A DNA stretch of 45,568 nucleotides from IDS-8 sp964491485 (GTDB lineage: Bacteria > Pseudomonadota > Gammaproteobacteria > Steroidobacterales > Woeseiaceae): positions 1 to 45,568 of the forward strand of contig CAZBGV010000019.1 in NCBI GenBank assembly GCA_964491485.1. Reading direction: 5' to 3'. The translations under genes were made by a program, and so were the position numbers. The notes beneath the pieces are model-generated. The model ran no database searches and had not been told where the DNA came from. It was given only the letters and a program-made list of their open reading frames with translations. Each line of letters starts with the position of its first letter. Position 1 is the first letter of the stretch. This document shows, in pieces, positions 30,926-41,125 of this stretch.

Positions 30926-33898
30926 TTAGGGGCGCGGCAGCGCGTTCAGCGTGTACCAGGCGTCGCCGCTCCAGAGCCGCCTGCCCGCGGCGCTCGCGAG
31001 GTCGTCGGCGAGCGCGATGTGCACCACGTGCCCGGCGCGCAGGCCTTCGAGCCCCAGGCGGACGCGCGTGCGGCCGGGCAATACCTGCACCGAGCGCACC
31101 GGCAGCACGCGCTCGTCGATCTTCGGCCCGCCGTAATCCGCCGTCGGCAGGTAGCGCCACTGGGTCACCGTGTAAGCGTCCGCGGCGTCGCCCGCCCCTT
31201 GCGCCAGCGGCTCGGTGAGCTCGATCTCGAACCCATCCGGCCGCGCGCGCACCGCGAGCATCTCGAACGTGGGCCGGCCTTTGTACGTGAGCCGCTGCAG
31301 GCCGAACCACTGGCGGCCGGCGTGCTGCCAGTTACCGGGATTGCCGATGCCGCCGACGTACAAACGCCCGTCGGGGCTCCACGCGAGCCGGTTCACGCCC
31401 GCTTCGAGTCCCTGCGTGAAGCGGAATACGACGCCCTGGTCCACTCCGCCGACCTGCTCCACGAACACGCGCTTGATGCCGCCGTTCGTCACGTCGCCGT
31501 GCAGCAGCTGGCCGCGGTAAGGACCGACGTCGAGCGCGACCGGCTGGGTCGGCGAATTGCCGATCTCGTCCTGCGGCAGCCAGGCGACCGGCGGCGTCAC
31601 GGGCAGGTTGGCCGTGCCGGCAAAGTCGACGGCACGCGAGCCGTAGAACGCGCCTTGCCGCACGCGCACGAGCTTCGACGACGGTAGCCAGTCCCCCTGG
31701 TTGTCCGTGACGAACAGCACGCCGCCGGGGCCGAGCCCGATGCCGTTGGGCACGCGCAGCCCGCGGGCGACGATCTCGACCGTCCCGTCGCGGGCGATGC
31801 GAATGACGCTGCCGCGGCTCGGCGCCTGGTCCGGCGCGCTTTTGCCGCCCGGCAGAATCGCGGTGGCGAGTGCCGCGAAGAAATGGTCGTCGACGTACTC
31901 GAGGCCGAAGGCGAACTCGTGGAAGTTCGCCGTCACGCTCCAGCCGTTCGCGACCGTCTCGTAGCGGTCGGTGACGCCGTCCCCGTCCTCGTCGACGAGG
32001 TGCGTGAGCTCCTGCTTCTGCAGCACGTAGATCTCGCCGTCGACGATCCTGAGGCCGAGCGGCTCCGCGAGGCCGTGGGCGACGCGCTCCACGACGATGT
32101 CGTTGCGATCCTCGGCGTCGACGTTCGACAGGACGTAAACGCTGCCCTCGGCGTCCCAGGTGCTGACCGCCACGCGGCCGTCGTCGAAGACGTCGAGGCC
32201 GCCGACCATCGGCTGGAACCCGTCCGGACGCACCGTCTCGAGATCGAAACTCGGATGCACGCCCTCGAGCGGGCTCCCGAAACCCGGCACGCGCCGGACG
32301 AGCGCATCGGCCGCGGGCACGGCGGCAAGCAGGACCCCGGCATCGTGCGTGAACACTTCCGGCGGCACGACGGCGAATGCGGTCGCGCCGGGCGGCCGCC
32401 ACTGCAGCGACAGCGTCTTGGCGCCGCCGCCCTGGAAATAACGGACCAGGAACGCGTGCCGGCCGGGCTCGAGCGTGATGTTGCCGTCGCGCGCAAGCGC
32501 GCCGTGGCTGCCGTCGTTGTCGAGCACGGGCTCGCCGTCGATCTCGAGCGTCGAGCCGTCGTCGCTCACGAGGCGGAAGGTGTATTCGCCGGGCTGCTCG
32601 ATCGCGATGAAGCCACGGGCCTCGACGTAGAAGTCCTGCGCAAACGGCGCGAAATCCTCGTCGCCGGTGGCGTGAATCGCCTGCGCGACGCGCGCCGCGA
32701 GCAGCGCCTCGGGATCGTATGCGGCGGCCACGTCGACGGCGCCCGGCTTCTTCGCGAACACGGTGACCGCGACTCCCGCGCTGCTTTCGGAGGGCTCGTT
32801 TTCGAGCAGCGAGATGCCTTCCTCCGTCACTTCGGCGAGGCTGTTCTCGTGCACGTCGCCGTCGAGCGAGAGGATGTAACCGACCATGGCCGATACGTCG
32901 CCGAACGACAGACCGGGATGCGGCGTCATCGCCGCGGTACCCCACACGCCGCTGCCGCCCGCGCGAACGCGGTCCGCGAGCCGCCCGATGGTGGCATCGT
33001 CGTTCGGGTACTTCGCCGCAATCGCGTGCCAGGACGGACCGATGATTTTCTCGTCCGGGTGGTGGCAGGCGACGCAGTCGCTCTGCTCGATCAGGACCAG
33101 CCCGCGCGCCTTGCCCGCCTCGGCGCCGGCGGCCGGCGGCGGAATCCGCGGGGTGTCCGCGAGCCAGGCCGTGAGATGCGTGGCGCCGCGGCGCTCGAGC
33201 TGCAGCCGCGCGTGGACGGCGAACGTGCCCTCGGCCGCCGCGCGCCACGTGACATCGACGAGGCGGCCGTCGGTCTCGAGCGCATCCTCGGTGGCAAGCG
33301 AATCGAGCGCGAGCTCCACGAAAACGGCACCGCCCCGGGGCACACCGGCTGCGGAGAACACACGCTCGAAACCGGTCCGGCCGTCGCGCAGGACGAGCCG
33401 CGGCGTTTCCGTCACTTCGATCTCGAAGCCGTCACCGGAGAGCGCGTACACGAGGGACGGGACGCGCGGTGCCGAATCGTCGTAGACGCGCCCGGCATAG
33501 CGCGCTGCGACCCGGACCTCGCGGCCGCCGATCGTGACCCGCCACGGTTGCGCGACGTCGTCGACGAACCAGGCGTTACCGCGCGTCGAAGGCTGCGGGC
33601 CGTGCACTGTGTTGAACACGGCGCCCTGCCAGTTCACCCCGCCGCTCCACAGCTTGAAGATACCGGGCCGGCCCGTGTCGTACGCCACCCAGACGTCGTC
33701 CGTGAGCGGAATCGACGCGACTCGCGGGCGGCCGTCGAGCACGGAGCGGAATACGGGCCGATCGAGGACCGCGCCGCCGGCGCCGGAGGCCACGGGCTCG
33801 GCCCCGCCCTCCGCCGCCGTGACGGGGCGCGGGAAGAAGCCCGCGGCGAATGCGCCGAATGCCAGTGCCGCGAGGACCGCCGGGAGGCGCGCGTTCAC
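30926..33898 (-). CDS. Cytochrome c - PA14 - beta-propeller protein, secreted
   Basis: A 990-residue exported protein. Signal peptide about 1-29. Residues about 45-255 are a beta-rich domain I do not recognise (VWVAYDTGRPGIFKLWSGG). A c-type heme domain covers about 262-345, with CVACH at 275-279 and probable ligand M324 in MTPHPGLSF. A PA14 carbohydrate-binding domain is about 412-520 (YTFRLVSDDGSTLEIDG). A beta-propeller like that of soluble sugar dehydrogenases follows, about 540-870 (GLRVPNGIGLGPGGVLFVTDNQG), with a C-terminal domain of about 100 residues. I infer a periplasmic oxidoreductase or electron carrier that binds glycan. GTG at 33898 overlaps the sulfatase stop (GTGA), so it is coupled to two sulfatases. 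Substrate and catalytic activity are unproven; the propeller could be non-catalytic. Confidence 0.85.
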   Translation of the reverse strand: MNARLPAVLAALAFGAFAAGFFPRPVTAAEGGAEPVASGAGGAVLDRPVFRSVLDGRPRVASIPLTDDVWVAYDTGRPGIFKLWSGGVNWQGAVFNTVHGPQPSTRGNAWFVDDVAQPWRVTIGGREVRVAARYAGRVYDDSAPRVPSLVYALSGDGFEIEVTETPRLVLRDGRTGFERVFSAAGVPRGGAVFVELALDSLATEDALETDGRLVDVTWRAAAEGTFAVHARLQLERRGATHLTAWLADTPRIPPPAAGAEAGKARGLVLIEQSDCVACHHPDEKIIGPSWHAIAAKYPNDDATIGRLADRVRAGGSGVWGTAAMTPHPGLSFGDVSAMVGYILSLDGDVHENSLAEVTEEGISLLENEPSESSAGVAVTVFAKKPGAVDVAAAYDPEALLAARVAQAIHATGDEDFAPFAQDFYVEARGFIAIEQPGEYTFRLVSDDGSTLEIDGEPVLDNDGSHGALARDGNITLEPGRHAFLVRYFQGGGAKTLSLQWRPPGATAFAVVPPEVFTHDAGVLLAAVPAADALVRRVPGFGSPLEGVHPSFDLETVRPDGFQPMVGGLDVFDDGRVAVSTWDAEGSVYVLSNVDAEDRNDIVVERVAHGLAEPLGLRIVDGEIYVLQKQELTHLVDEDGDGVTDRYETVANGWSVTANFHEFAFGLEYVDDHFFAALATAILPGGKSAPDQAPSRGSVIRIARDGTVEIVARGLRVPNGIGLGPGGVLFVTDNQGDWLPSSKLVRVRQGAFYGSRAVDFAGTANLPVTPPVAWLPQDEIGNSPTQPVALDVGPYRGQLLHGDVTNGGIKRVFVEQVGGVDQGVVFRFTQGLEAGVNRLAWSPDGRLYVGGIGNPGNWQHAGRQWFGLQRLTYKGRPTFEMLAVRARPDGFEIELTEPLAQGAGDAADAYTVTQWRYLPTADYGGPKIDERVLPVRSVQVLPGRTRVRLGLEGLRAGHVVHIALADDLASAAGRRLWSGDAWYTLNALPRP

Positions 33899-35535
33899 TG
33901 CTCTGCCAGGTCGGCCTCGAGGAACCCGCGGTCGAGCGCCTCGGAATCGCCGTAGAACGCGCGCAGCTCCGCCAGCCGCTTCGTCAGCCGCTCGCGCACC
34001 TTCGCATACGCCGGATCGCCGTACACGTTGCGCATCTCGTGCGGATCCTTTTCCAGGTCGTACAGCTCCCACTCGTCGATGTCGTAGTAGAAGTGGATGA
34101 GCTTGTAGCGATCCGTGCGTATGCCGTAGTGGCGCTTCACGGCGTGGATGCCCGGATACTCGTAGTAGTGGTAATAGAGCGCGTCGCGCGCCATGCCGCC
34201 CTTGCCGCTCAGCAACGGCACGAGGCTCACGCCCTGCATGTCCTCCGGTACCGGCACACCCGCGGCGTCGAGCAGCGTCGGCGCGAAGTCGAGGTTCTGC
34301 ACGAGATCGGTGTTGACGCTGCCCGCCTCGACCACCCCGGGCCAGCGCACGATGAACGGCGTGCGGAACGACTCCTCGTACATGAAACGCTTGTCGAACC
34401 AGCCGTGCTCGCCGAGGTAGAAGCCCTGGTCCGACGTGTACACGACGATGGTGTTGTCGGCGAGCCCTGCCTCGTCCAGGTAATCGAGCAGGCGGCCGAC
34501 GTTGTCGTCGACGGAGGCGACGGTCGCGAGATAGTCCTGCATGTAGCGCTGGTACATCCAGTGCGTGAGCGTCTTGCCGTGCGGCCTGTTCGCGTCAAAC
34601 CATTCGTTGATCGGCCCGTACACGGCGTCCCACGCGCGCTTCTGCTCCGGCGTCATGCGCTCCTGCTCGGCGAGGTACGCTCCCTCGTACCAGTCGAGGA
34701 AGTCGTCATAGCCGAGCTCTTTCACGAGCCCGGGCTCGAGCTTCATGTCGTTCGTGTAGCCCATGTGATCCGCGATGCGCATTTCCGCCGCGGCCGCCGC
34801 GCTGCCGCGCCCGGCGTAATCGTCGAACAGCGTCGCAGGCTCGGGGACGGGTGCGTCCTTGAAATCGGTGAGGTGTTCCGGCGGCGGCAGCCACTCGCGG
34901 TGGGGCGCCTTGTGCTGGTACATGAGCAGGAACGGCCGGTCCGGGTCCCGGTTCTGCCGGATCCAGTCGATCGCGAGGTCGGTAATGATGTCCGTCACGT
35001 AGCCGTCGAGCCTGACGGTGCCGTCCGGCGTGCGGAAGTCGGGCTGATAGTACTGGCCCTGGTCGGGCAGGACGCGCCAGTAATCGAAGCCGGTGGGGTC
35101 CGATTTCAGGTGCCATTTTCCGATCAGCGCCGTGCGGTAACCGGCCGCGTGCAGCAGCGATTGGACGGTCTGCTGCGAGCCGTCGAACACGTTGACGTTG
35201 TTGCGCACGCCGTTCAGGTGGCTGTGCTTGCCCGTGAGGATCACCGCGCGGCTCGGCGCGCAGATCGCGTCGGTGACGTACGCGCGATCGAAACGCATTC
35301 CTTCGGCGGCGATGCGGTCGATGTTCGGGGTCTCGTTCAGGCGGGAGCCATAAGCGCTGATCGACTGCCAGGCGTGATCGTCGGTCATGATGAACACGAT
35401 GTTCGGGCGCCCGGCCTTCGCGGCCGCCGGCGCTGCTTCGGTGGCCGCAAAAACGCATGGCGCGCCAGCCACGAGCAGCAGCAGGCCGAGGACCGGCAGG
35501 TGCATGGATCGCGGTCGCATGTCGGCTTCTCTCAT
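33895..35535 (-). CDS. Type I sulfatase, exported, GlcNAc-6-sulfatase-like (CAPSR)
   Basis: A 546-residue sulfatase. The N-terminus has a signal peptide ending near residue 31. The core begins RPNIVFIMTDDHAW, and C92 lies in DAICAPSRAVILTGKHSHLNG, a segment close to the sulfatase branch that includes N-acetylglucosamine-6-sulfatases and related enzymes. GKWHLKSDPTGFDYW, YQHKAPHREW, YTSDQGFYLGEHGWFDKR and ELYDLEKDPHEMRNV are all typical. Three ATG codons (35535, 35520, 35505) could start it; 35535 has GAGG eight bases upstream and 35520 has a purine-rich site, so the choice is open. It is 16 bases after the previous stop and overlaps the next start. The regio-specificity suggested by similarity is only a hint; the sugar may differ. 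Confidence 0.92.
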   Translation of the reverse strand: MREADMRPRSMHLPVLGLLLLVAGAPCVFAATEAAPAAAKAGRPNIVFIMTDDHAWQSISAYGSRLNETPNIDRIAAEGMRFDRAYVTDAICAPSRAVILTGKHSHLNGVRNNVNVFDGSQQTVQSLLHAAGYRTALIGKWHLKSDPTGFDYWRVLPDQGQYYQPDFRTPDGTVRLDGYVTDIITDLAIDWIRQNRDPDRPFLLMYQHKAPHREWLPPPEHLTDFKDAPVPEPATLFDDYAGRGSAAAAAEMRIADHMGYTNDMKLEPGLVKELGYDDFLDWYEGAYLAEQERMTPEQKRAWDAVYGPINEWFDANRPHGKTLTHWMYQRYMQDYLATVASVDDNVGRLLDYLDEAGLADNTIVVYTSDQGFYLGEHGWFDKRFMYEESFRTPFIVRWPGVVEAGSVNTDLVQNLDFAPTLLDAAGVPVPEDMQGVSLVPLLSGKGGMARDALYYHYYEYPGIHAVKRHYGIRTDRYKLIHFYYDIDEWELYDLEKDPHEMRNVYGDPAYAKVRERLTKRLAELRAFYGDSEALDRGFLEADLAEQ

Positions 35536-35551
35536 GTCGGGCCTCGCGGGC

Positions 35552-36916
35552 TCAGTGGTGGGTTGCCTGCGCGGCGGGCAGGTCGCGGAAAAACGGTCCG
35601 TCGTCGATCTCCCGGAGGACGGCGGCGAGGCGGGCGTGCGCGGCGCGCGCTTCCGGCGTCGCGGATTCGTCCACCGGCAGCGGGCGGGTTTCGTCCGGAT
35701 CGTCGGCGAGCGAATAGAAGCGGCCGTCGCCGTACAGCTTGAATTCGCGATCGAACGCGAAGCGCGCCGGCAGCGTGTCGGAGTCCTCGGGATCCCGGTA
35801 GGCGTCGTAATGCATGAAGATCCAGGAACGCGCGCTCTTGCCGCGCCCGCCGAGCTCGTCCAGCAGGCTCACCCCGTCGATCCCGGCAGGGCGCGCCACG
35901 CCCGCTGCATCGAGAATCGTGGCGGTGACGTCCATGATGTCGACGAGCGAGTCGCTCACCGCGCCGCCGGCGACGTTGCCGGGCCATTGCACGAGCAGCG
36001 GGACGTGGGTGCCGGCGAGCCGGGTCCTGCGCTTGCCGCCGCGCACCTCGCGCCCGTTCCGCAGCGTCGTGATGGAGTGGTGCGTGCCGTTGTCGCCGAC
36101 GAACACGACCAACGTGTTCTCCGCGAGCCCCAGCGCCTCCAGCTTATCGAGCACATTGCCGACCATCACGTCCATGTAGGCCATCATGCCCGCGAACTTC
36201 TCGTGGTCGGTCTGCGCATCCGGCGACAGCGGGGTCGTCACCCAGGGGCTGTGCGAGAGCAGCATCGAGTAATAGACGAAGAACGGCCGATCGCGGTTGG
36301 CCGCCAGAAAGTCGAGCACGCGGCGGTTGACGAGGGTCGGCCCGAACTCGGATTCCGCGTAATCGCGCCTGACGCCGTCGTCGACGAGCCGCGGCTGCCA
36401 GTAGCGGCTGCCGCGCGAGCGCCGCTCGAGATACCAGACCAGGTGCTCGTCGAAACCGGCCTCGCGGGGCGTCGCGCCCGGCGGGTCGCCCTCGTACTCG
36501 AGGCCCGCGAGCTGCCACTTGCCGGCGGCCAGCGTGCGATAGCCGGCATCGCGCAGCCGCTGCGCGAGGGTGACCTCCGCGGGATCGAGGGTGGCGAAAT
36601 CGACGTAGTTCTCGAAGCTGTAGCGGCCGGTCAGCAGGCGCACGCGGGTCGGCGTGCACAGCGGCGTGGCGTGCGCGTAGTCGAAGCGCATGCCGCGCGC
36701 CGCGATCGAGTCGATCCGGGGCGTCGCGTATTCGCTGCCGTAGGCGCCGACCGTCTCGACACCAATGTCGTCCGCGAGGATCAGGATGACGTTTGGCGGC
36801 CGGCCGGGGGCCTCGACGGGTGCCGTGCGGGTGGTCCCGCCGGGGGGGTTATCGCAGGCGGGCAGCACCGCGAAACACGTGACGACGATGCTCCAAAGCG
36901 CGCGACGGTACCGCAT
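35552..36916 (-). CDS. Sulfatase lipoprotein, canonical CTPTR
   Basis: A 454-residue sulfatase with a lipoprotein signal: VLPAC places the lipid-modified Cys at residue 21. The core begins PPNVILILADDIGVE with D49-D50, and C87 in CTPTR is the formylglycine site. GKWQLAGLEYEG, SHSPWVTTPL and VFVGDNGTHHS are family motifs. It is probably anchored to a membrane facing the periplasm or the surface. The ATG at 36916 follows AGAGGT. First gene of the unit 36916-30926, divergent from the sulfatase at 37076. The operator at 36926-36936 lies nine bases before the start, so expression is very probably under the FadR-type regulator. Substrate position is not evident. Confidence 0.92.
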   Translation of the reverse strand: MRYRRALWSIVVTCFAVLPACDNPPGGTTRTAPVEAPGRPPNVILILADDIGVETVGAYGSEYATPRIDSIAARGMRFDYAHATPLCTPTRVRLLTGRYSFENYVDFATLDPAEVTLAQRLRDAGYRTLAAGKWQLAGLEYEGDPPGATPREAGFDEHLVWYLERRSRGSRYWQPRLVDDGVRRDYAESEFGPTLVNRRVLDFLAANRDRPFFVYYSMLLSHSPWVTTPLSPDAQTDHEKFAGMMAYMDVMVGNVLDKLEALGLAENTLVVFVGDNGTHHSITTLRNGREVRGGKRRTRLAGTHVPLLVQWPGNVAGGAVSDSLVDIMDVTATILDAAGVARPAGIDGVSLLDELGGRGKSARSWIFMHYDAYRDPEDSDTLPARFAFDREFKLYGDGRFYSLADDPDETRPLPVDESATPEARAAHARLAAVLREIDDGPFFRDLPAAQATHH

Positions 36917-36925
36917 CGGGACCTC

Positions 36926-36936
36926 TGGCCTGACCA
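36926..36936. promoter_or_regulatory. FadR-type operator copy 6 (inverted TGGTCAGGCCA)
   Basis: TGGCCTGACCA is the exact reverse complement of the 11-mer consensus. It lies between the -10 box and the start codon of the lipoprotein sulfatase gene, nearly touching its ribosome site, so bound regulator would cover the early transcript region. Confidence 0.75.
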
Positions 36937-36946
36937 GTATCGGCGC

Positions 36947-36974
36947 ATCCTAGCACGCCGGCGGCCGAGATCAA
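36947..36974 (-). promoter_or_regulatory. Probable promoter of the 36916-30926 sulfatase unit
   Basis: On the minus strand TTGATC (36974-36969) and TAGGAT (36952-36947) are spaced by 16 bases. An alternative -10 box, GATACT (36941-36936), directly abuts the operator but lacks a matching -35 box. Confidence 0.45.
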
Positions 36975-37001
36975 GCGCCTGTTCTGCACGGGTTTCCCGG
37001 G

Positions 37002-37031
37002 TTGACTCGGCGAGAAGCCGCTCCCTACAAT
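37002..37031 (+). promoter_or_regulatory. Probable sigma70 promoter of the 37076-43408 unit
   Basis: TTGACT (37002-37007) and TACAAT (37026-37031) are 18 bases apart, one of the best promoter matches in the window. The operator at 37048-37058 lies just downstream of the predicted start of transcription, and a strong AGGGGGA ribosome site precedes the ATG at 37076. Confidence 0.6.
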
Positions 37032-37047
37032 CGCCGGACCTGCCGAT

Positions 37048-37058
37048 TGGCCTGTCCA
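37048..37058. promoter_or_regulatory. FadR-type operator copy 7 (TGGCCTGTCCA)
   Basis: The reverse complement, TGGACAGGCCA followed by AT, differs from the consensus by one base. It lies 17 bases before the sulfatase start, the same distance as operator copy 1 has from its gene, which argues for a shared regulatory design. Confidence 0.65.
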
Positions 37059-37075
37059 CTTTCAGGGGGAACGCT

Positions 37076-38478
<1,403 letters not shown>

Positions 38479-38482
<4 letters not shown>

Positions 38483-39636
38483 GATCGCCGGCGGGCCCGC
38501 GTCAGCGGACACGGCGGCGCCGGCCGGCGCTCCTCGCGCTCTGCCTCGGCGTCCTTGCCGCCTGCACGGCCGGGGCGCCCGACGAAACGCGGGCCCCGGA
38601 CGTCGCGTTCCTCGCGTTCGGGGACAGCGGCAATCACCCGGCCTGGGCCGAGGCGGACGAGCGACATCCGGATCGCGCGCAGCCGAGCGGCCTCGCACCT
38701 GTGGCGAACGCGATGCACGCGTACTGCCTGCGCGAGGCCTGCGCGTTCGCGCTCATGCTCGGCGACAACATCTACCCGCAAGGCGCCACCGGCAAGGACG
38801 ACGCGCAGCGCTTCCGCGACGTTCTCGTCACGCCGTTCCAGCCGCTCGGCGAAGTCAGCGACGGCTTTCGCATCTACGCCGCGCTCGGCAACCACGACTG
38901 GAAGACGTCGCGCGCGGGTGCGCGCGCGCAAGCTGCGTTCATGGAGACGATGCCGCCGTTCTACATGGACGGATACTTCTATCGCGTGCTGCCGCCGGCC
39001 GCGGCAGGCAGCATCGAGGTGTTCGTCCTGGACACCCAGCTGCTGCTCGGTGCCGTCGAGATCCCGAAGGTCAGTGTGGGTGAACACGGCGAGGCGGTGG
39101 AGGACGACGACGCTCGCATCGACACGCCGGAGTGGGCGCGCCCGCAGGATGCGGCGGAACGGGCGATGGCGGCGTGGCTCGACGACTCGCTGCGGCGCTC
39201 GCACGCGCGCTGGAAGCTCGTGACGGGTCACCACCCGCTGTGGAGCGCGGTGGGCGGCAAGCACGCCGAAAGCGAAGCCTTGCGCACGCTCATCCTGCCC
39301 TCGCTGTGCCGCTACGCGGACGCGTACTTCGCCGGCCACGAGCACACGCTCGAGCTGCACGCTTTCGACTGCGCGGACGACGGCGCGGCGCGCCCGCCGC
39401 TGGTCGAGGTCGTCTCCGGCGCCGCCGGCAAGCAACGCACGATCAATCCCGCCTACCGCGACCGGCAGCTCGCCGAAACACCGGGCCTCGCGACTCCCTA
39501 TGCGCAGGGCTCGACGTGGGGCTTCGCGCATGTTTCGGTCGAGGCCGACACGCTCACCGTGCGCATGATCCGCGTGGATGCCGGCGGCCGTTACCGCGTC
39601 GACCACACCGGGACGTTCCGGCACCGCTCCCGATGA
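38479..39636 (+). CDS. Purple-acid-phosphatase-like metallophosphoesterase lipoprotein
   Basis: A 385-residue calcineurin-type metallophosphoesterase. VLAAC puts a lipid-modified Cys at about residue 29, so it is probably membrane-anchored outside the cytoplasm. Metal-site motifs are FGDSGN (48-52), MLGDNIYPQG, ALGNHDWK, VTGHHPLWS and AGHEHTLELH, in the order of small tartrate-resistant acid phosphatases. The start is GTG at 38479, overlapping the previous stop as GTGA, and the gene ends in ATGA with the next sulfatase; it is locked between two sulfatases. With the sulfatase-phosphatase fusion at 15763 it suggests that phosphate esters occur on the substrate or its fragments. The phosphate acceptor is unknown. 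Confidence 0.88.
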
Positions 39637-41108
39637 GGCGGCGCCAGGCATGCCGGCTGCTCGCGGCGTTCGCGGCCGTGCTCCTCGCATTCGGCTGCGG
39701 GCGCGAGGAGGCTGCGCAGGTCGCGGCGCCGGCCGCACCGGCGGAGCTGCCGTCCCGGCCGAACGTGCTGCTCGTTCTTTCCGACGACCAGGGCTGGGGT
39801 GACGTCGGCTACAACGGGCACCCGTACATCCGCACGCCGCACCTCGACGCGCTCGCGGCCGAGGGGCTCACGTTCACCCGCTTCTACGCGGCCGCCCCGG
39901 TATGCAGCCCGACGCGGGCGAGCGTGCTGACCGGGCGCCACCCGCTGCGCATGGGTATCGAGAACCCGAATCATGGGCGCTTTCCGGAGGAGGAGATCAC
40001 GCTGGCCGAGATTGCGCGGCAGCTCGGCTACACGACCGGGCACTTCGGCAAGTGGCACCTCGGCACGCTCACGACCACGGTGGAGGACTCGAACCGCGGC
40101 GCGCCCGGAAACACGGCGGATTACAGTCCGCCCTGGCAGCACGGCTACGAGGTCGTGTTCGCGACCGAGGCGAAGGTGCCTACTTACGATCCGATGCTCG
40201 ACCCGGAACACCGCGGCGCGCGGTACGGCACCGCGTACTGGGTCGGCCCGGAGGCCGCGGTCCCGGCCGCGGATCCCGCGCTCGCGGGCGACGACAGCCG
40301 CGTGATCGTGGACCGGGTGATTCCCTTCCTCGAGCACGCCGTCGCGCAAGACCGCCCGTTCTTCGCGACAGTGTGGCTGCACGCTCCGCACGAGCCGGTG
40401 GTCGCCGACCCGAACGAGCGTATCGGCACACACGCCGGCCTCAGCGATGCGCAGCGCGCGTACGCTTCGAGCGTCGCCCGCCTCGATGCGCAGGCAGGCA
40501 GGCTGTGGGACGCTCTCGGGCGGCTCGGCGTGCGCGATCGCACGCTGTTCGCGTTCGCCTCCGACAACGGCCCATCGCCACTCTACACGGGAAGCGCAGG
40601 CGGCCTGCGCGGATTCAAGCAGGACCTCTACGAAGGCGGCCTGCGGGTGCCGGCGTTCGTCGTCTGGCCGGGCGTGATCCCCGCCGGCGCGCGCTCCGCC
40701 GCGCCGGCCGTGACGAGCGACTACCTGCCGACGCTGCTCGAGATCTGGCAGGCGGACGCGTCGGTGTTCCCGCCTTCGCGGCCGCTCGACGGCCTCTCGC
40801 TCGTGCCGGTATTCAGGGGGGAAGCGCCGGATCCGCGCCAGATCGGCTTCGCCTTCACGCTGTGGAACGCGGAGCGGCGCGAGCTGCCGCAGCGCATGGC
40901 GTGGCTCGAGGACCCGTGGAAGCTCGTGTCGCAGGATTACGGCGAGACCTGGGAGCTCTACGATCTCGCGGCCGATCCGGCCGAGGAAAAGAACATCGCC
41001 GCCTCGCATCCTGCTATCGTTGAGCGCCTGCATGGCGCCTGGCTCGCGTGGTTCGCGACCGTCGAGGCGAGCCGCGGGGGAGCCGATTACGAGGAAGCAA
41101 AGCCGTAG
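39633..41108 (+). CDS. Sulfatase lipoprotein, canonical CSPTR
   Basis: A 491-residue sulfatase with a lipoprotein signal (LLAFGC, Cys at residue 22). The core begins RPNVLLVLSDDQGWGDVGYNG with D51-D52, and C91 in VCSPTRASVLTG is the formylglycine site. GKWHLGTLTTT, WLHAPHEPVV and FASDNGPSPLY are conserved. It resembles the arylsulfatase/GalNAc-6-sulfatase-like branch, but that is too broad to fix a linkage. The ATG at 39633 forms an ATGA overlap with the phosphatase gene. The following octaheme lipoprotein starts 17 bases after its stop, so the four genes probably form one transcript. Confidence 0.93.
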   Translation: MRRRQACRLLAAFAAVLLAFGCGREEAAQVAAPAAPAELPSRPNVLLVLSDDQGWGDVGYNGHPYIRTPHLDALAAEGLTFTRFYAAAPVCSPTRASVLTGRHPLRMGIENPNHGRFPEEEITLAEIARQLGYTTGHFGKWHLGTLTTTVEDSNRGAPGNTADYSPPWQHGYEVVFATEAKVPTYDPMLDPEHRGARYGTAYWVGPEAAVPAADPALAGDDSRVIVDRVIPFLEHAVAQDRPFFATVWLHAPHEPVVADPNERIGTHAGLSDAQRAYASSVARLDAQAGRLWDALGRLGVRDRTLFAFASDNGPSPLYTGSAGGLRGFKQDLYEGGLRVPAFVVWPGVIPAGARSAAPAVTSDYLPTLLEIWQADASVFPPSRPLDGLSLVPVFRGEAPDPRQIGFAFTLWNAERRELPQRMAWLEDPWKLVSQDYGETWELYDLAADPAEEKNIAASHPAIVERLHGAWLAWFATVEASRGGADYEEAKP

Positions 41109-41125
41109 CGCGACACGGCCTCGAG

